DNA from: Candidatus Kaiserbacteria bacterium
GTDB lineage: Bacteria; Patescibacteriota; Minisyncoccia; Phycocordibacterales; UBA2100
Assembly: GCA_003545515.1 (NCBI GenBank)
Contig: DPYD01000062.1
Location: forward strand, 1 to 25,693
DNA: 25,693 nucleotides
Reading direction: 5' to 3'
Shown: piece by piece, positions 11,927-19,445 of the stretch
Position numbering within the stretch: position 1 is the stretch's first letter
Layout of the letters: each line of letters begins with the position of its first letter
Made by a program: the position numbers and the translations under genes
Notes under the pieces: generated by a model
The model's input: the letters and a program-made list of their open reading frames with translations, nothing else
What the model was told of the DNA's origin: nothing
The model's database searches: none

Positions 11927-14311
11927 TTAATCCTCGACTACCCGTTTTGTCTCGCCCCAATTCTTTCCAATCGCGATCTCTGCGACAATGGGCACTTCTC
12001 CAAGATCTTTCGGGAGTACGACTGACTCCATCACGCGCCGCAGTGCACGCGCTATTGTTTTGGCCTCTTTCTCATCCAGTTCGTAGACGAGTTCGTCGTG
12101 TACCTGGAGTATGAGCTCTGCCTTTTGCCGCCATGCCATCTTTTCAATAAGCGCATCCGCTTTCACCATGGCAAGCTTGATAATATCTGATTGCGTCCCC
12201 TGTATCGGCGCATTGACTGCCATTCTTTCCGCAGCCGCGCGGATATTCGGCAGAGGCGAGCTAAATCCCGGAAAGTAACGGCGGCGTCCGAAGAGAGTCT
12301 CTGTGTATCCGGTGCGCGCGGCGGATGCTTTCGTATGTTCTATCCAACGCGCCAGCTCTGAAAAGTTCTTAAAGTAATCCGACAAGTATTGTGCCGCCTC
12401 GTCGCGCGTGACATTTTTTCCCAGAGTCTCACGCAGAGCATTGACCCCCATGCCGTACAAAATGCCAAAGTTGATTACCTTCGCGCGACGGCGCATCTCA
12501 TAATCCACCATCTCCGGAGGAACTCCGAATACCTCGGAAGCAACCGCCGTGTGCACGTCGCCGCCTTCCTTGAATACGCGGCCAAGCTTTTTGTCGCAGG
12601 AAAGCCCCGCCGCAACACGCAACTCTATTTGCGAATAATCTATCGCCGCGAGCACACTTCCTTCCGGCGCCGCAAATGCCTTTCTGATACGCCTCCCGTA
12701 TTCACTCTTAATGGGAATATTTTGAAGATTCGGATTCTGTGAGCTCATTCGCCCCGTAGTCGTTCCCGTCTGGAGAAATTCCGTGTGCAATCTCCCATCG
12801 GAGCCGACTAGCGCGGGCAACTTCTCTATGTAGGTGGAGAGTAACTTCTGTAATTCGCGATAGGCAAGAATGTCTTCAATAACGGGGTGAAGCGGAGCGA
12901 GCTTGGCGAGTTCGTCTTCGCGTGTTGTACGCGCACCGGTTGGCGTCTTTTTTTGTCTCGCGGGAGTTATCTTTAATTCGTCAAAAAGCACGGTCGCAAG
13001 CTGTTTGGGTGAATTGATATTGAACTCGCGGCCTGCGTGCTTGAATATCCGTCCTGCTATATTTCCAAGCTCATGTGTATACTCACGCGCAAGCTCAGCG
13101 AGATACGCCGTGTCGACGAATATCCCCGCTTCATTCATACGCTCAACCACAGGGATTAGAGGGCGTTCTATCCGTTCAAAGACCTCGTGTAGATGACCTG
13201 TTTTGCGTAATTCGGCAAAAATATGAACGCGCGCTTCCTCAAAATCGTCTGTTTCCGCATAGTGCAAAATATCTTCCAGATCCGGATTTGTCATATCCGA
13301 ACGCAAAATCCACAGAGCGATGGAAACTTCTTTCAACGCATGAATGTCCACTTTCTCTTCTTTTTTTTCCTCTCTTTCGTGCGGCGCCCCCGCGGCGCTC
13401 CGCGCCGCGGCGCGCACACGTTCCTTAAGCGAGCGAAATTCCAGCTCATCGCATAGAGCTACGACACGATCTGCATGTTCATCGAACCGCCAACGACGCT
13501 CGGGAAGCTTGAATGGCACTGGTGCGTCGGCATGAATAGAAGCGAGCTGTTTGGAAAACACGGCGTCTGCTTTTCCTTTCTTTAAGAGTTCTATCGTGCG
13601 TGATTTGAAACCCTTACTTTCAAATAACCTCGGCTCCGTCTCAAGCGCACGATATATCTCTTCAAGCGAGCCGAATATCTGGATCAACTCGGTTGCCGTC
13701 TTCTCTCCAACACCCTTCACGCCCGGAATGTTGTCCGACGGGTCCCCGCGTAAGGATTTGTAATCTATGATGTGTTTTGGTCCGAAGCCGAACCGTTCAC
13801 ATACTGCGTCTTCATCGTACAGTACGGTGTCATTGAGTCCCTTGCGGAGCGTGTAAACTGATACGCGTTCTGACACGAGTTGTAGCGTGTCTAGGTCACC
13901 GGAAGCTATCACGATCTCAATATTACGAAGTGAGGACACTTGCCGCACTATAGTTCCCAATACATCGTCTGCTTCATAGCCGGGACTTGCATAGATTGGA
14001 ATGCCGAACGCTTCGAACACTTCCCGGGAGCGTTCAAGCTGGTGAATGAGTTCCGGCTCAGCTTCCGCACGCGTCGCCTTGTACGCCTCAAACAACTCAT
14101 GTCGCATTGTACGCCCGGGCAAATCACGACATGCAACCAGGAAGTCGGGTTTGAGTTCGTCCGCCATCTTCAAAAGCATCGAGATAAGTCCATACAATGC
14201 TCCCGTCGGCTCGCCTTTAGAGGAAGAAAAATCCGGAATTGCGTGGTATGCCCGATGAATTAGCGCGTGTGCATCTAATAAAACAAGGCGCTGTGTCTTG
14301 GTCTTATTCAT
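11927..14311 (-). CDS. polA: DNA polymerase I
   Basis: The 794-residue protein has an N-terminal 5'-3' exonuclease domain: LLDAHALIHRAYHA, then YEADDVLGT and ASGDLDTLQLV. A helix-hairpin-helix region follows (GVKGVGEKTATELI). The polymerase domain has motif A DYSQIELR (about residue 556), motif B RRRAKVINFGILYGMG (about 610) and motif C QVHDELVYE (about 735). The region normally holding the 3'-5' proofreading domain is reduced to about 75 residues without its Asp/Glu metal ligands, so proofreading is probably absent. ATG 14311 is preferred over an earlier in-frame start because a TACAAT box lies 6 nt upstream. It leads a probable operon with holA. Confidence 0.95.
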   Translation of the reverse strand: MNKTKTQRLVLLDAHALIHRAYHAIPDFSSSKGEPTGALYGLISMLLKMADELKPDFLVACRDLPGRTMRHELFEAYKATRAEAEPELIHQLERSREVFEAFGIPIYASPGYEADDVLGTIVRQVSSLRNIEIVIASGDLDTLQLVSERVSVYTLRKGLNDTVLYDEDAVCERFGFGPKHIIDYKSLRGDPSDNIPGVKGVGEKTATELIQIFGSLEEIYRALETEPRLFESKGFKSRTIELLKKGKADAVFSKQLASIHADAPVPFKLPERRWRFDEHADRVVALCDELEFRSLKERVRAAARSAAGAPHEREEKKEEKVDIHALKEVSIALWILRSDMTNPDLEDILHYAETDDFEEARVHIFAELRKTGHLHEVFERIERPLIPVVERMNEAGIFVDTAYLAELAREYTHELGNIAGRIFKHAGREFNINSPKQLATVLFDELKITPARQKKTPTGARTTREDELAKLAPLHPVIEDILAYRELQKLLSTYIEKLPALVGSDGRLHTEFLQTGTTTGRMSSQNPNLQNIPIKSEYGRRIRKAFAAPEGSVLAAIDYSQIELRVAAGLSCDKKLGRVFKEGGDVHTAVASEVFGVPPEMVDYEMRRRAKVINFGILYGMGVNALRETLGKNVTRDEAAQYLSDYFKNFSELARWIEHTKASAARTGYTETLFGRRRYFPGFSSPLPNIRAAAERMAVNAPIQGTQSDIIKLAMVKADALIEKMAWRQKAELILQVHDELVYELDEKEAKTIARALRRVMESVVLPKDLGEVPIVAEIAIGKNWGETKRVVED

Positions 14312-14317
14312 ACTTGG

Positions 14318-14323
14318 ATTGTA
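14318..14323 (-). promoter_or_regulatory. -10 box of polA
   Basis: TACAAT, preceded by TGC (extended -10), ends 6 nt before the polA ATG. Transcription would start at about the first base of the codon, giving a leaderless mRNA. No good -35 hexamer is seen. Confidence 0.55.
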
Positions 14324-14423
14324 GCACTCGCGTTTTCCACCCATACTCCAGATTATCGACATTATTGGAGGGAATTCCCACCCTATTACTCTCGACCTCC
14401 CCTTATTGGGAAGCGACAGAATA

Positions 14424-14556
14424 CCCCGCAGCTCTGCTGCGGGGATGAATGGCGCGTAGAGTTTGAAGCGGCGGTGGCCGCTTCTCTATCCAAAAAAACA
14501 ACCCTGGTGTCCTGCGCCAATACTCCGCAGTTCTGCTGCGGAGATGGTGGCAGGAC
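14424..14556. repeat. Three hairpins between polA and pilB, two of them copies of each other
   Basis: This gap (14312-14611) holds no gene. Hairpin 1 (14424-14444) is CCCCGCAGC-TCT-GCTGCGGGG. Hairpin 2 (14465-14484) is GAAGCGGC-GGTG-GCCGCTTC. Hairpin 3 (14523-14543) is CTCCGCAG-TTCTG-CTGCGGAG, extended outside by GTCCTGC/GCAGGAC (14509-14515, 14550-14556). Hairpins 1 and 3 share AATAC before and GATG after, and their stems differ by a C-G to T-A change at a paired position. None is followed by a T tract, so they are not clear terminators. Confidence 0.75.
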
Positions 14557-14596
14557 TTGTTTTATTAGAAATGAGGATGAGACGCCACGAATACGT

Positions 14597-14602
14597 TACA
14601 AT
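14597..14602 (+). promoter_or_regulatory. -10 box of pilB
   Basis: TACAAT ends 9 nt before ATG 14612. The sequence from here through the start codon is nearly the same as that in front of ATG 684 of the pilin-like gene (18 of 20 bases). No Shine-Dalgarno sequence lies between box and start. Confidence 0.5.
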
Positions 14603-14611
14603 GACAGTCAC

Positions 14612-16303
14612 ATGGCGCAATTCAACGAAAAGAAACAGGAGGAGCGGCTGGAGGAGCTCAGAAAGAGAGAGGAGGAGCAACTCGCGGAAATGCTCTCGCA
14701 GAAATACAACGTTGAATATGTCGACCTCACGAAGAAGTCAATTGATACCGATGCTCTGCGTTTCATTACCGAATCGGAGGCGCGGGCGAGCGAAATGGCG
14801 GCATTCAAGAAAATCAATCGCAAATTATTTGTTGCGATGAGATCTCCCGAGCGCCCTGACGCACTTGCAACACTTCAGAAGCTCAAGGGGCTTGGATATG
14901 ACATTGAGCGCTACATAGTGTCGCGCGCCTCGCTTGAACATGCGTGGGACCGTTACCACGACATCTCATACGCGACAGAAACTGAGGCCGGTATCCTAAC
15001 GCTTTCAAACGAAATTATTCAACAAATGCTTCAAAAATTAAAAGCGTTGGAAGATGTGCGCGCAGAAATACAGGCGCATTCGGGAAGCCGCGATGTGCAT
15101 CGTATTTCCCGAATCCTAGAGATAATCATGGGAGGCGCTTTATCGCTCGGTGCGTCTGATATTCACCTGGAACCGGAGGAGGAGGGTGTGCGTATGCGTT
15201 ATCGTCTGGACGGCGTTTTAATCGAGGTTCTTATGTTCGATGCACCGACATACGCTCTTATTTCTTCGCGCATCAAACTGCTCTCGGGCCTTAAGCTCAA
15301 CATCAAAAACGCGGCGCAAGATGGTCGCTTCTCTATTCAGGTGAATGAAAAAGAAATAGAAATCCGCACAAGCATCCTTCCCGGCGCATATGCCGAAACT
15401 ATCGTCATGCGCGTCCTTGATCCCGCAACCATCGCGCTCCCGATGGAAGCTCTAGGATTCGATACTTATCTTATGCAAATCTTCAAACAGGAGATATCAA
15501 AACCAAACGGCATGATACTGAACACAGGACCGACGGGAAGCGGCAAAACAACGACGCTTTATGCATTCCTACGGCAGGTGCACAGGCCGGAAGTAAAGAT
15601 AGTAACAATAGAAGATCCGATAGAGTACCATCTTCCGGGTATTGTCCAGACGCAAGTTTCAAAAGATTACACGTTTGCCGAGGGACTCCGGAGCACGTTG
15701 CGCCAAGACCCGGATATAATTATGGTTGGTGAGATTCGCGATGCGGAAGTTGCCTCAACCGCGATACATGCGTCACTCACGGGACATCTCGTTTTTTCAA
15801 CACTTCACACGAATGATGCCGCGGGAACTTTCCCGCGCCTCATTGATATGGGAGTCAACGCGGACATTTTAGGTGCCGCTATAACGACTTCAATGGCGCA
15901 ACGCCTTGTGCGACGACTGTGCTCCGCGTGCCGCGAGGCGCGACCTATTGCAGGAGACGACGCTAAAGTATTAGAACCGCTCTTAAAAAATATCCCGCAT
16001 CCGGAGAGTCTCCCGGAAAATCGTGACACGATGTGGATACCTAAAGGATGCGACAAATGCGGCGGCCTTGGTTACAAAGGGCGCATAGGGGTCGTTGAAG
16101 CTGTCCTTATGGATAGAGAGATAGAGCAGTGCGTGCGTACAACTTCAAGTGAGCGCGAAATTTGGAAAGCCGCGCGACACCAAAATATACGACGAATGTC
16201 GCAAGATGGTGCTGTTAAAGTTCTAAGAGGGGTCACTTCGCTTGAAGAACTCAGTCGGGTGGTCGATCTGCACGATGAGGTTATGTTGGAAATAATCGCT
16301 TAG
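14612..16303 (+). CDS. pilB: Type IV pilus assembly / type II secretion ATPase PilB (GspE family)
   Basis: The 563-residue protein opens with a charged coiled-coil-like helix and an MshEN-type N-terminal region. The ATPase core follows: GASDIHLEPEEEGVRMRYRLDG, Walker A GPTGSGKTTT (about residues 307-316), Asp box EDPIEYH, Walker B DPDIIMVGEIRD (about 366-377) and the His box TLHTNDA. Two CxxC pairs (CSAC about 437, CDKC about 480) make the zinc site typical of PilB/GspE extension ATPases. It is a cytoplasmic hexamer that powers pilin assembly. The genes for its membrane platform are not in this window. ATG 14612 gives the natural N terminus. A longer frame back to 14474 runs through the hairpin region and is rejected. 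Confidence 0.95.
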   Translation: MAQFNEKKQEERLEELRKREEEQLAEMLSQKYNVEYVDLTKKSIDTDALRFITESEARASEMAAFKKINRKLFVAMRSPERPDALATLQKLKGLGYDIERYIVSRASLEHAWDRYHDISYATETEAGILTLSNEIIQQMLQKLKALEDVRAEIQAHSGSRDVHRISRILEIIMGGALSLGASDIHLEPEEEGVRMRYRLDGVLIEVLMFDAPTYALISSRIKLLSGLKLNIKNAAQDGRFSIQVNEKEIEIRTSILPGAYAETIVMRVLDPATIALPMEALGFDTYLMQIFKQEISKPNGMILNTGPTGSGKTTTLYAFLRQVHRPEVKIVTIEDPIEYHLPGIVQTQVSKDYTFAEGLRSTLRQDPDIIMVGEIRDAEVASTAIHASLTGHLVFSTLHTNDAAGTFPRLIDMGVNADILGAAITTSMAQRLVRRLCSACREARPIAGDDAKVLEPLLKNIPHPESLPENRDTMWIPKGCDKCGGLGYKGRIGVVEAVLMDREIEQCVRTTSSEREIWKAARHQNIRRMSQDGAVKVLRGVTSLEELSRVVDLHDEVMLEIIA

Positions 16304-16420
16304 CATGGCGTGTTCTCTGAATGAGAAGCGCGAGATGCTATACACAGGGTCTTGCCAATAGAGTAAAGATGTATTCAAGCCACAGCGTCTCTATGAAATT
16401 TTGGGAGGGATGCTATCGTG

Positions 16421-16590
16421 AAAAAAGTCGGGAACGCAATTATCCGAGCGATGCTTTCGATGAGGAAAGTGCGACACGGACCCGAGGATAGAAAAAGCCG
16501 AAACTGTCTCGTCCTTGGTAAAGTCACGATCGCTCGGATAATTGCGTTTCCGGCAATGCAGTACAATAAAAATCCAGGATAGCCAAACTG
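16421..16590 (-). ncRNA. Candidate structured small RNA of about 170 nt
   Basis: The gap between pilB and ruvB (16304-16680) has no plausible gene. A perfect 20-bp inverted repeat (16433-16452 with 16529-16548) encloses 76 nt containing smaller helices (CTTTC/GAAAG, GGAC/GTCC). On the minus strand a good promoter (TTGACA 16624-16619, 16-nt spacer, TATATT 16602-16597) predicts a start near 16590, and a six-T run (16426-16421) just past the long helix could end transcription. Size and a long closing stem recall 6S RNA, but I find no decisive 6S, SRP, tmRNA or RNase P signature. From 16304 to 16420 I see nothing else. Confidence 0.55.
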
Positions 16591-16596
16591 GCGGAG

Positions 16597-16624
16597 AATA
16601 TATCATACAAACAACAATTGTCAA
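16597..16624 (-). promoter_or_regulatory. Promoter for the candidate small RNA
   Basis: A consensus -35 TTGACA and a TATATT -10 are separated by 16 nt and point leftward into the long inverted repeat. This is one of the best -35/-10 pairs in the window, and it serves no protein gene: pilB on that side reads in the opposite direction. Confidence 0.65.
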
Positions 16625-16680
16625 TACTAAGTAATGTGCCCCCGCCCGACCCATAATGAGTCCGGAAGAGCCACAAATTC

Positions 16681-17691
16681 ATGACAAAGCACGAACAGAA
16701 AGGCGAAAAGGTTTTACGAACTCTTGATCAGGCTCTACGACCTGCGGATTGGGCGGAATATGTAGGGCAATCAGGGATTAAAGAGAATCTGCGTATACTT
16801 CTCACCGCCGCGAAAGGAAGGAACCATCAGCCCGAACACGTTCTCCTTTATGGCCCGCCGGGTCTTGGTAAAACGACGCTCGCGCATTTAATGGCAAAAG
16901 AGATAGGCGCGTCGATGCGTAGCACGTCAGGCCCAGCAATTGAACGCGTGGGCGACCTCGCATCAATACTGACCAATCTTTCTCCAGGCGACGTGTTATT
17001 CATAGACGAGATACACCGCCTCAATCGCACGATAGAAGAGGTTCTCTACCCTGCCATGGAGTCGGGTGTCCTCGATATAGTTATCGGTAAGGGGCCTTCA
17101 GCGCGCACGGTGCAATTGGATTTACCACCCTTCACACTCATCGCCGCGACAACACGCATTTCGATGCTTAGCGCGCCCCTTCGTTCGCGATTCTCCGGTG
17201 GTACATTCCGTCTTAACTATTACATCGAGAGTGAGATCGCAGAGATATTGAAACGTTCGGCACACATACTTGGCATAGAAATAGACGATGTATCGCTTAA
17301 AGAAGTGGCAAGCCGAAGTCGCGCAACGCCGCGTACCGCAAACTATCTTCTGAAACGAGCCCGCGATTTTGCGGCCGTAAATGAAGAACCGCTTCACGTT
17401 AAGACAGTCAAAAAGGCGTTGGCGCTTTTAGAAATTGATGAGGGGGGTTTGAATCAGACTGATCGCGATATATTGAACATAGTCATTGAAAAATTCGGCG
17501 GTGGCCCGGTAGGTCTCAAAACAATCGCGGCCTCTCTCTCGGAAGAAGAGGATACTATAGAGGAGGTCCATGAACCCTACCTTATGCAGTTAGGGCTCCT
17601 CGAGCGTACCCCCCGCGGTAGAACAGTAACGAAAAAAGGATATGAGCACGTTGGCGCAGATGCTCCGCGTGCACAACAAAAACTTATTTAG
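16681..17691 (+). CDS. ruvB: Holliday junction branch migration ATPase RuvB
   Basis: The 336-residue protein has an AAA+ core. Key elements are the LRPADWAEYVGQ lead-in, Walker A GPPGLGKTT (about residues 58-66), Walker B LFIDEIHRLN (about 105-114), sensor 1 region TLIAATTRISMLSAPLRSRF and Arg-finger region. The C-terminal winged-helix domain includes GGGPVGLKTIAASLSEEEDTIEEVHEPYLMQLGL. Length and order are normal. It forms the motor on RuvA-bound junctions. A purine-rich GGAAGAG sequence lies about 12 nt before ATG 16681, and ruvC follows 1.2 kb downstream. Confidence 0.97.
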   Translation: MTKHEQKGEKVLRTLDQALRPADWAEYVGQSGIKENLRILLTAAKGRNHQPEHVLLYGPPGLGKTTLAHLMAKEIGASMRSTSGPAIERVGDLASILTNLSPGDVLFIDEIHRLNRTIEEVLYPAMESGVLDIVIGKGPSARTVQLDLPPFTLIAATTRISMLSAPLRSRFSGGTFRLNYYIESEIAEILKRSAHILGIEIDDVSLKEVASRSRATPRTANYLLKRARDFAAVNEEPLHVKTVKKALALLEIDEGGLNQTDRDILNIVIEKFGGGPVGLKTIAASLSEEEDTIEEVHEPYLMQLGLLERTPRGRTVTKKGYEHVGADAPRAQQKLI

Positions 17692-17706
17692 TATTTAGCG
17701 AGTGGG

Positions 17707-17839
17707 CCCGCACACTTACTTTGGCGTAGCTCACGTTTTGCCTCTGGTCGGTCTCCTTCTATCCGAATACGAAACTATGCTGTGTAGCACCGCTTGCGCG
17801 GTTCGCCCTCGCAAAACAACGCCACAGTAAGTGTGCGGG
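17707..17839. ncRNA. Candidate structured RNA or domain, strand uncertain
   Basis: Arms at 17707-17726 and 17820-17839 are complementary over 20 nt with one mismatch (CCCGCACACTTACT with AGTAAGTGTGCGGG, then TGGCG/CGCCA). Inside, CGTTTTGC pairs with GCAAAACG interrupted by two bases, and ACCGC-GCAA-GCGGT and TCGG/CCGA can form two hairpins on the minus strand, giving a three-way junction. It is non-coding and lies just after ruvB. It could be a separate RNA or the 3' domain of the RNA beginning near 18225. No T tract or clear promoter of its own is seen. Confidence 0.4.
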
Positions 17840-17909
17840 TGGGGATAAGAAGCGCTTGCTATTCCAATACATGTATACAATGAGGGTGCTAGCTAGCAAA
17901 GCACGGTAA

Positions 17910-18226
17910 ATCTGATGCGATGTTCGCCGAATGGCGAATATCCCACCAATTAAGCGCACAACGACCTCCCTTGCGGGAGGTCGTTGCACTTCCGATCATT
18001 AACGAATCATGAAAGGACTGTCCGAGGTTCGATACGATCTCCACTCGGGAGTCAAAGACACAAACTTTCGTTCGCAACTTCGTCTCGTTCACCCACTGCT
18101 CTGACCGACAACTCCTGCAGTATCTCAAGACTTGCGCCTCGATAGACTCTAGGAGCTAGAATCTGACTCCTCATCCTTTCGGATGATTCGCCGAACCCTG
18201 CTGACACACGGTAAAGCGCATCAGAT
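17910..18226 (-). ncRNA. Candidate large structured RNA of about 320 nt
   Basis: The gap between ruvB and yebC is 642 nt with no credible gene. A 10-bp closing helix (17910-17919 with 18217-18226) encloses many stable helices on the minus strand. Examples are CATCC-GAAA-GGATG, a 12-bp stem GACCTCCC-GCAA-GGGAGGTC with extensions, TTCGCC-ATTC-GGCGAA, CGAAC-GAAA-GTTTG, CCGAG/CTCGG and ACTGC/GCAGT. Several have GNRA loops. A promoter (TTTGAC, 16 nt, TACAAT at 18237-18232) predicts transcription starting at about 18225, within the first bases of the closing helix, as expected for a stable RNA gene. It does not show RNase P P4 sequences, tmRNA ends or group I intron core motifs. Confidence 0.55.
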
Positions 18227-18231
18227 CTTTG

Positions 18232-18259
18232 ATTGTAAAGCATGGTTTTGAGCGTCAAA
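18232..18259 (-). promoter_or_regulatory. Promoter for the large structured RNA
   Basis: TTTGAC (18259-18254) and TACAAT (18237-18232) are 16 nt apart on the minus strand. The -10 lies about 7 nt from the start of the closing helix at 18226. No protein gene lies immediately downstream on this strand. Confidence 0.55.
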
Positions 18260-18333
18260 TTCCTCGAACATGTTCGGTTTCGTGGATTTCTTGTGGAAGA
18301 AGGTGTGTATAACTCTTGGTGTAGAATGCGCGC

Positions 18334-18864
18334 ATGTCAGGACATAACAGATGGACGCAAATAAAGAGACAAAAGGGGGCGAACGATGCTGAGCGCGGAG
18401 CGCTTTTTGGAAAACTCGCGAAACGCATCACGATTGAATCAAAAAAAGCAAATGGTGACTTGAGTAGCCCGGCACTTCGCTCGGCAATAGAAAAAGCGAA
18501 GCAAACGAACATGCCGAAGGAAAACGTTGAGCGCGCAATTGCCAAGGGAACATCGGTTGATGCCAGCACGTTGGATTTCATCGTGTATGAAACATACGGC
18601 CCGGGAGGCGCCGCTATCATCATCGACACCTTGACCGACAATCGAAACCGCACGGGAGCAGAGATAAAACACTTACTCTCAAAACATGGCCTTTCGCTTG
18701 CAACGCAAGGAAGTGCCTCTTGGGCGTTTGATAAAACCCAAAACGGATATGCACCTAAAAATATCCTCCCGCTTTCAGAGTCCGATAATGAAGCTCTGAT
18801 GAAAATCCTAGAGGAATTGGATGCGCACGACGACGTGGAAGGGGTGTATACCAACGCGGAATGA
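18334..18864 (+). CDS. yebC: YebC/TACO1-family protein, shortened
   Basis: The 176-residue protein starts MSGHNRWTQIKRQKGANDAERG, the hallmark of the family, and keeps the first domain (SPALRSAIEKAKQTNMPKENVERAI), the YGPGGAAIIIDTLTDNRNRT block and the terminal DVEGVYTNAE. Usual members have ~240 residues. After GSASWAFDK about 60 residues of the second domain are missing, so the chain passes almost directly to the last helix. YebC proteins were long annotated as transcription regulators; more recent work links them to relief of ribosome stalling. A TAGAAT box 6 nt before ATG 18334 suggests a leaderless mRNA. Confidence 0.9.
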   Translation: MSGHNRWTQIKRQKGANDAERGALFGKLAKRITIESKKANGDLSSPALRSAIEKAKQTNMPKENVERAIAKGTSVDASTLDFIVYETYGPGGAAIIIDTLTDNRNRTGAEIKHLLSKHGLSLATQGSASWAFDKTQNGYAPKNILPLSESDNEALMKILEELDAHDDVEGVYTNAE

Positions 18865-18937
18865 GCAATGGAGAGGGATTAGTCTCTAGTATAATGCGTG
18901 CACGTCTACTTGCTCCTAAAAGCTTGGAAATGAAACT

Positions 18938-19423
18938 ATGAAAGTTTTAGCGATTGATCCCGGATACGGCAGATGCGGTGTCGCAGTCGTCGAAAAAGAA
19001 AACGGAAAGGAAAATCTTCTTTACTCCGCGTGCATTGAAACGCATGCGAAAACGGATTTCCCCGAGCGACTCGGAATGATAGTGCGCAAATGCGAACAGA
19101 TTGTCAAAACGTATGAACCGAACTCCATGGCGCTTGAGAGACTCTACTTCACGAGTAATCACAAGACTGCGATGAAAGTCGCGGAAGTGCGAGGCGCGCT
19201 TATAGCGGTGGCTGCAAAATTCGACATCGGTATTTTTGAGTACACGCCCTCGCAGGTGAAGAGCGCCGTAGCCGGCTGGGGTAATGCGGACAAGAACCAA
19301 ATAGCGAAAATGCTCCACTCTCTCATGAAAATAAAAAGGTCTATTAAGTATGACGATGAGTACGATGCGATAGCGATCGGCGTAACACATCTCGCCTGTT
19401 CCCAGAATAGCGAGAATAGCTGA
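18938..19423 (+). CDS. ruvC: Holliday junction resolvase RuvC
   Basis: The 161-residue protein has the RuvC RNase H-like fold with catalytic Asp7 (MKVLAIDPGYGRCGVAV), a Glu in ALERLYF (about residue 67), the KTAMKVAEVRGAL helix, TPSQVKSAVAGWGNADKNQIAKML, and the acidic pair in DDEYDAIAIGVTH (about 138-150). It cuts four-way junctions processed by RuvAB. The gene lies 73 nt after yebC, and a TATAAT (18890-18895) gives a leader of about 36 nt that includes GGAAATGA. ruvC next to yebC is a common bacterial arrangement. Confidence 0.96.
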   Translation: MKVLAIDPGYGRCGVAVVEKENGKENLLYSACIETHAKTDFPERLGMIVRKCEQIVKTYEPNSMALERLYFTSNHKTAMKVAEVRGALIAVAAKFDIGIFEYTPSQVKSAVAGWGNADKNQIAKMLHSLMKIKRSIKYDDEYDAIAIGVTHLACSQNSENS

Positions 19424-19430
19424 AAAAGAC

Positions 19431-19436
19431 TATAAT
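19431..19436 (+). promoter_or_regulatory. -10 box of the PBP gene
   Basis: A consensus TATAAT ends 9 nt before ATG 19446, the same spacing as at pilB. No Shine-Dalgarno sequence lies between. A convincing -35 is not visible. Confidence 0.45.
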
Positions 19437-19445
19437 TTGCCGCAA

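Noticed and set aside
11265..11930. Long plus-strand and alternate-frame ORFs over holA and elsewhere opposite real genes
   Set aside because: They lack family motifs, show skewed composition and mirror genuine coding sequence on the other strand.
14474..14611. 46-residue N-terminal extension of PilB
   Set aside because: It would be translated from hairpin repeats, while ATG 14612 lies 9 nt after a -10 box and gives the family's N terminus.
16462..16471. GAGGAAAGT on the plus strand resembles the conserved P4 sequence of RNase P RNA
   Set aside because: The partner sequence (ACAGAA...GGCTTA) and the other conserved regions are missing, the element is only about 170 nt, and its promoter points the other way.
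18020..18056. GAGGTTCGATAC looks like a tRNA or tmRNA T-arm
   Set aside because: Stem lengths do not give a 5-7-5 arm, and no acceptor stem, tag frame or other tmRNA parts are present. The sequence pairs better in a CCGAG/CTCGG helix.
18255..18854. 199-residue minus-strand ORF opposite yebC
   Set aside because: It is the antisense of a clearly conserved gene and has a composition typical of shadow frames.
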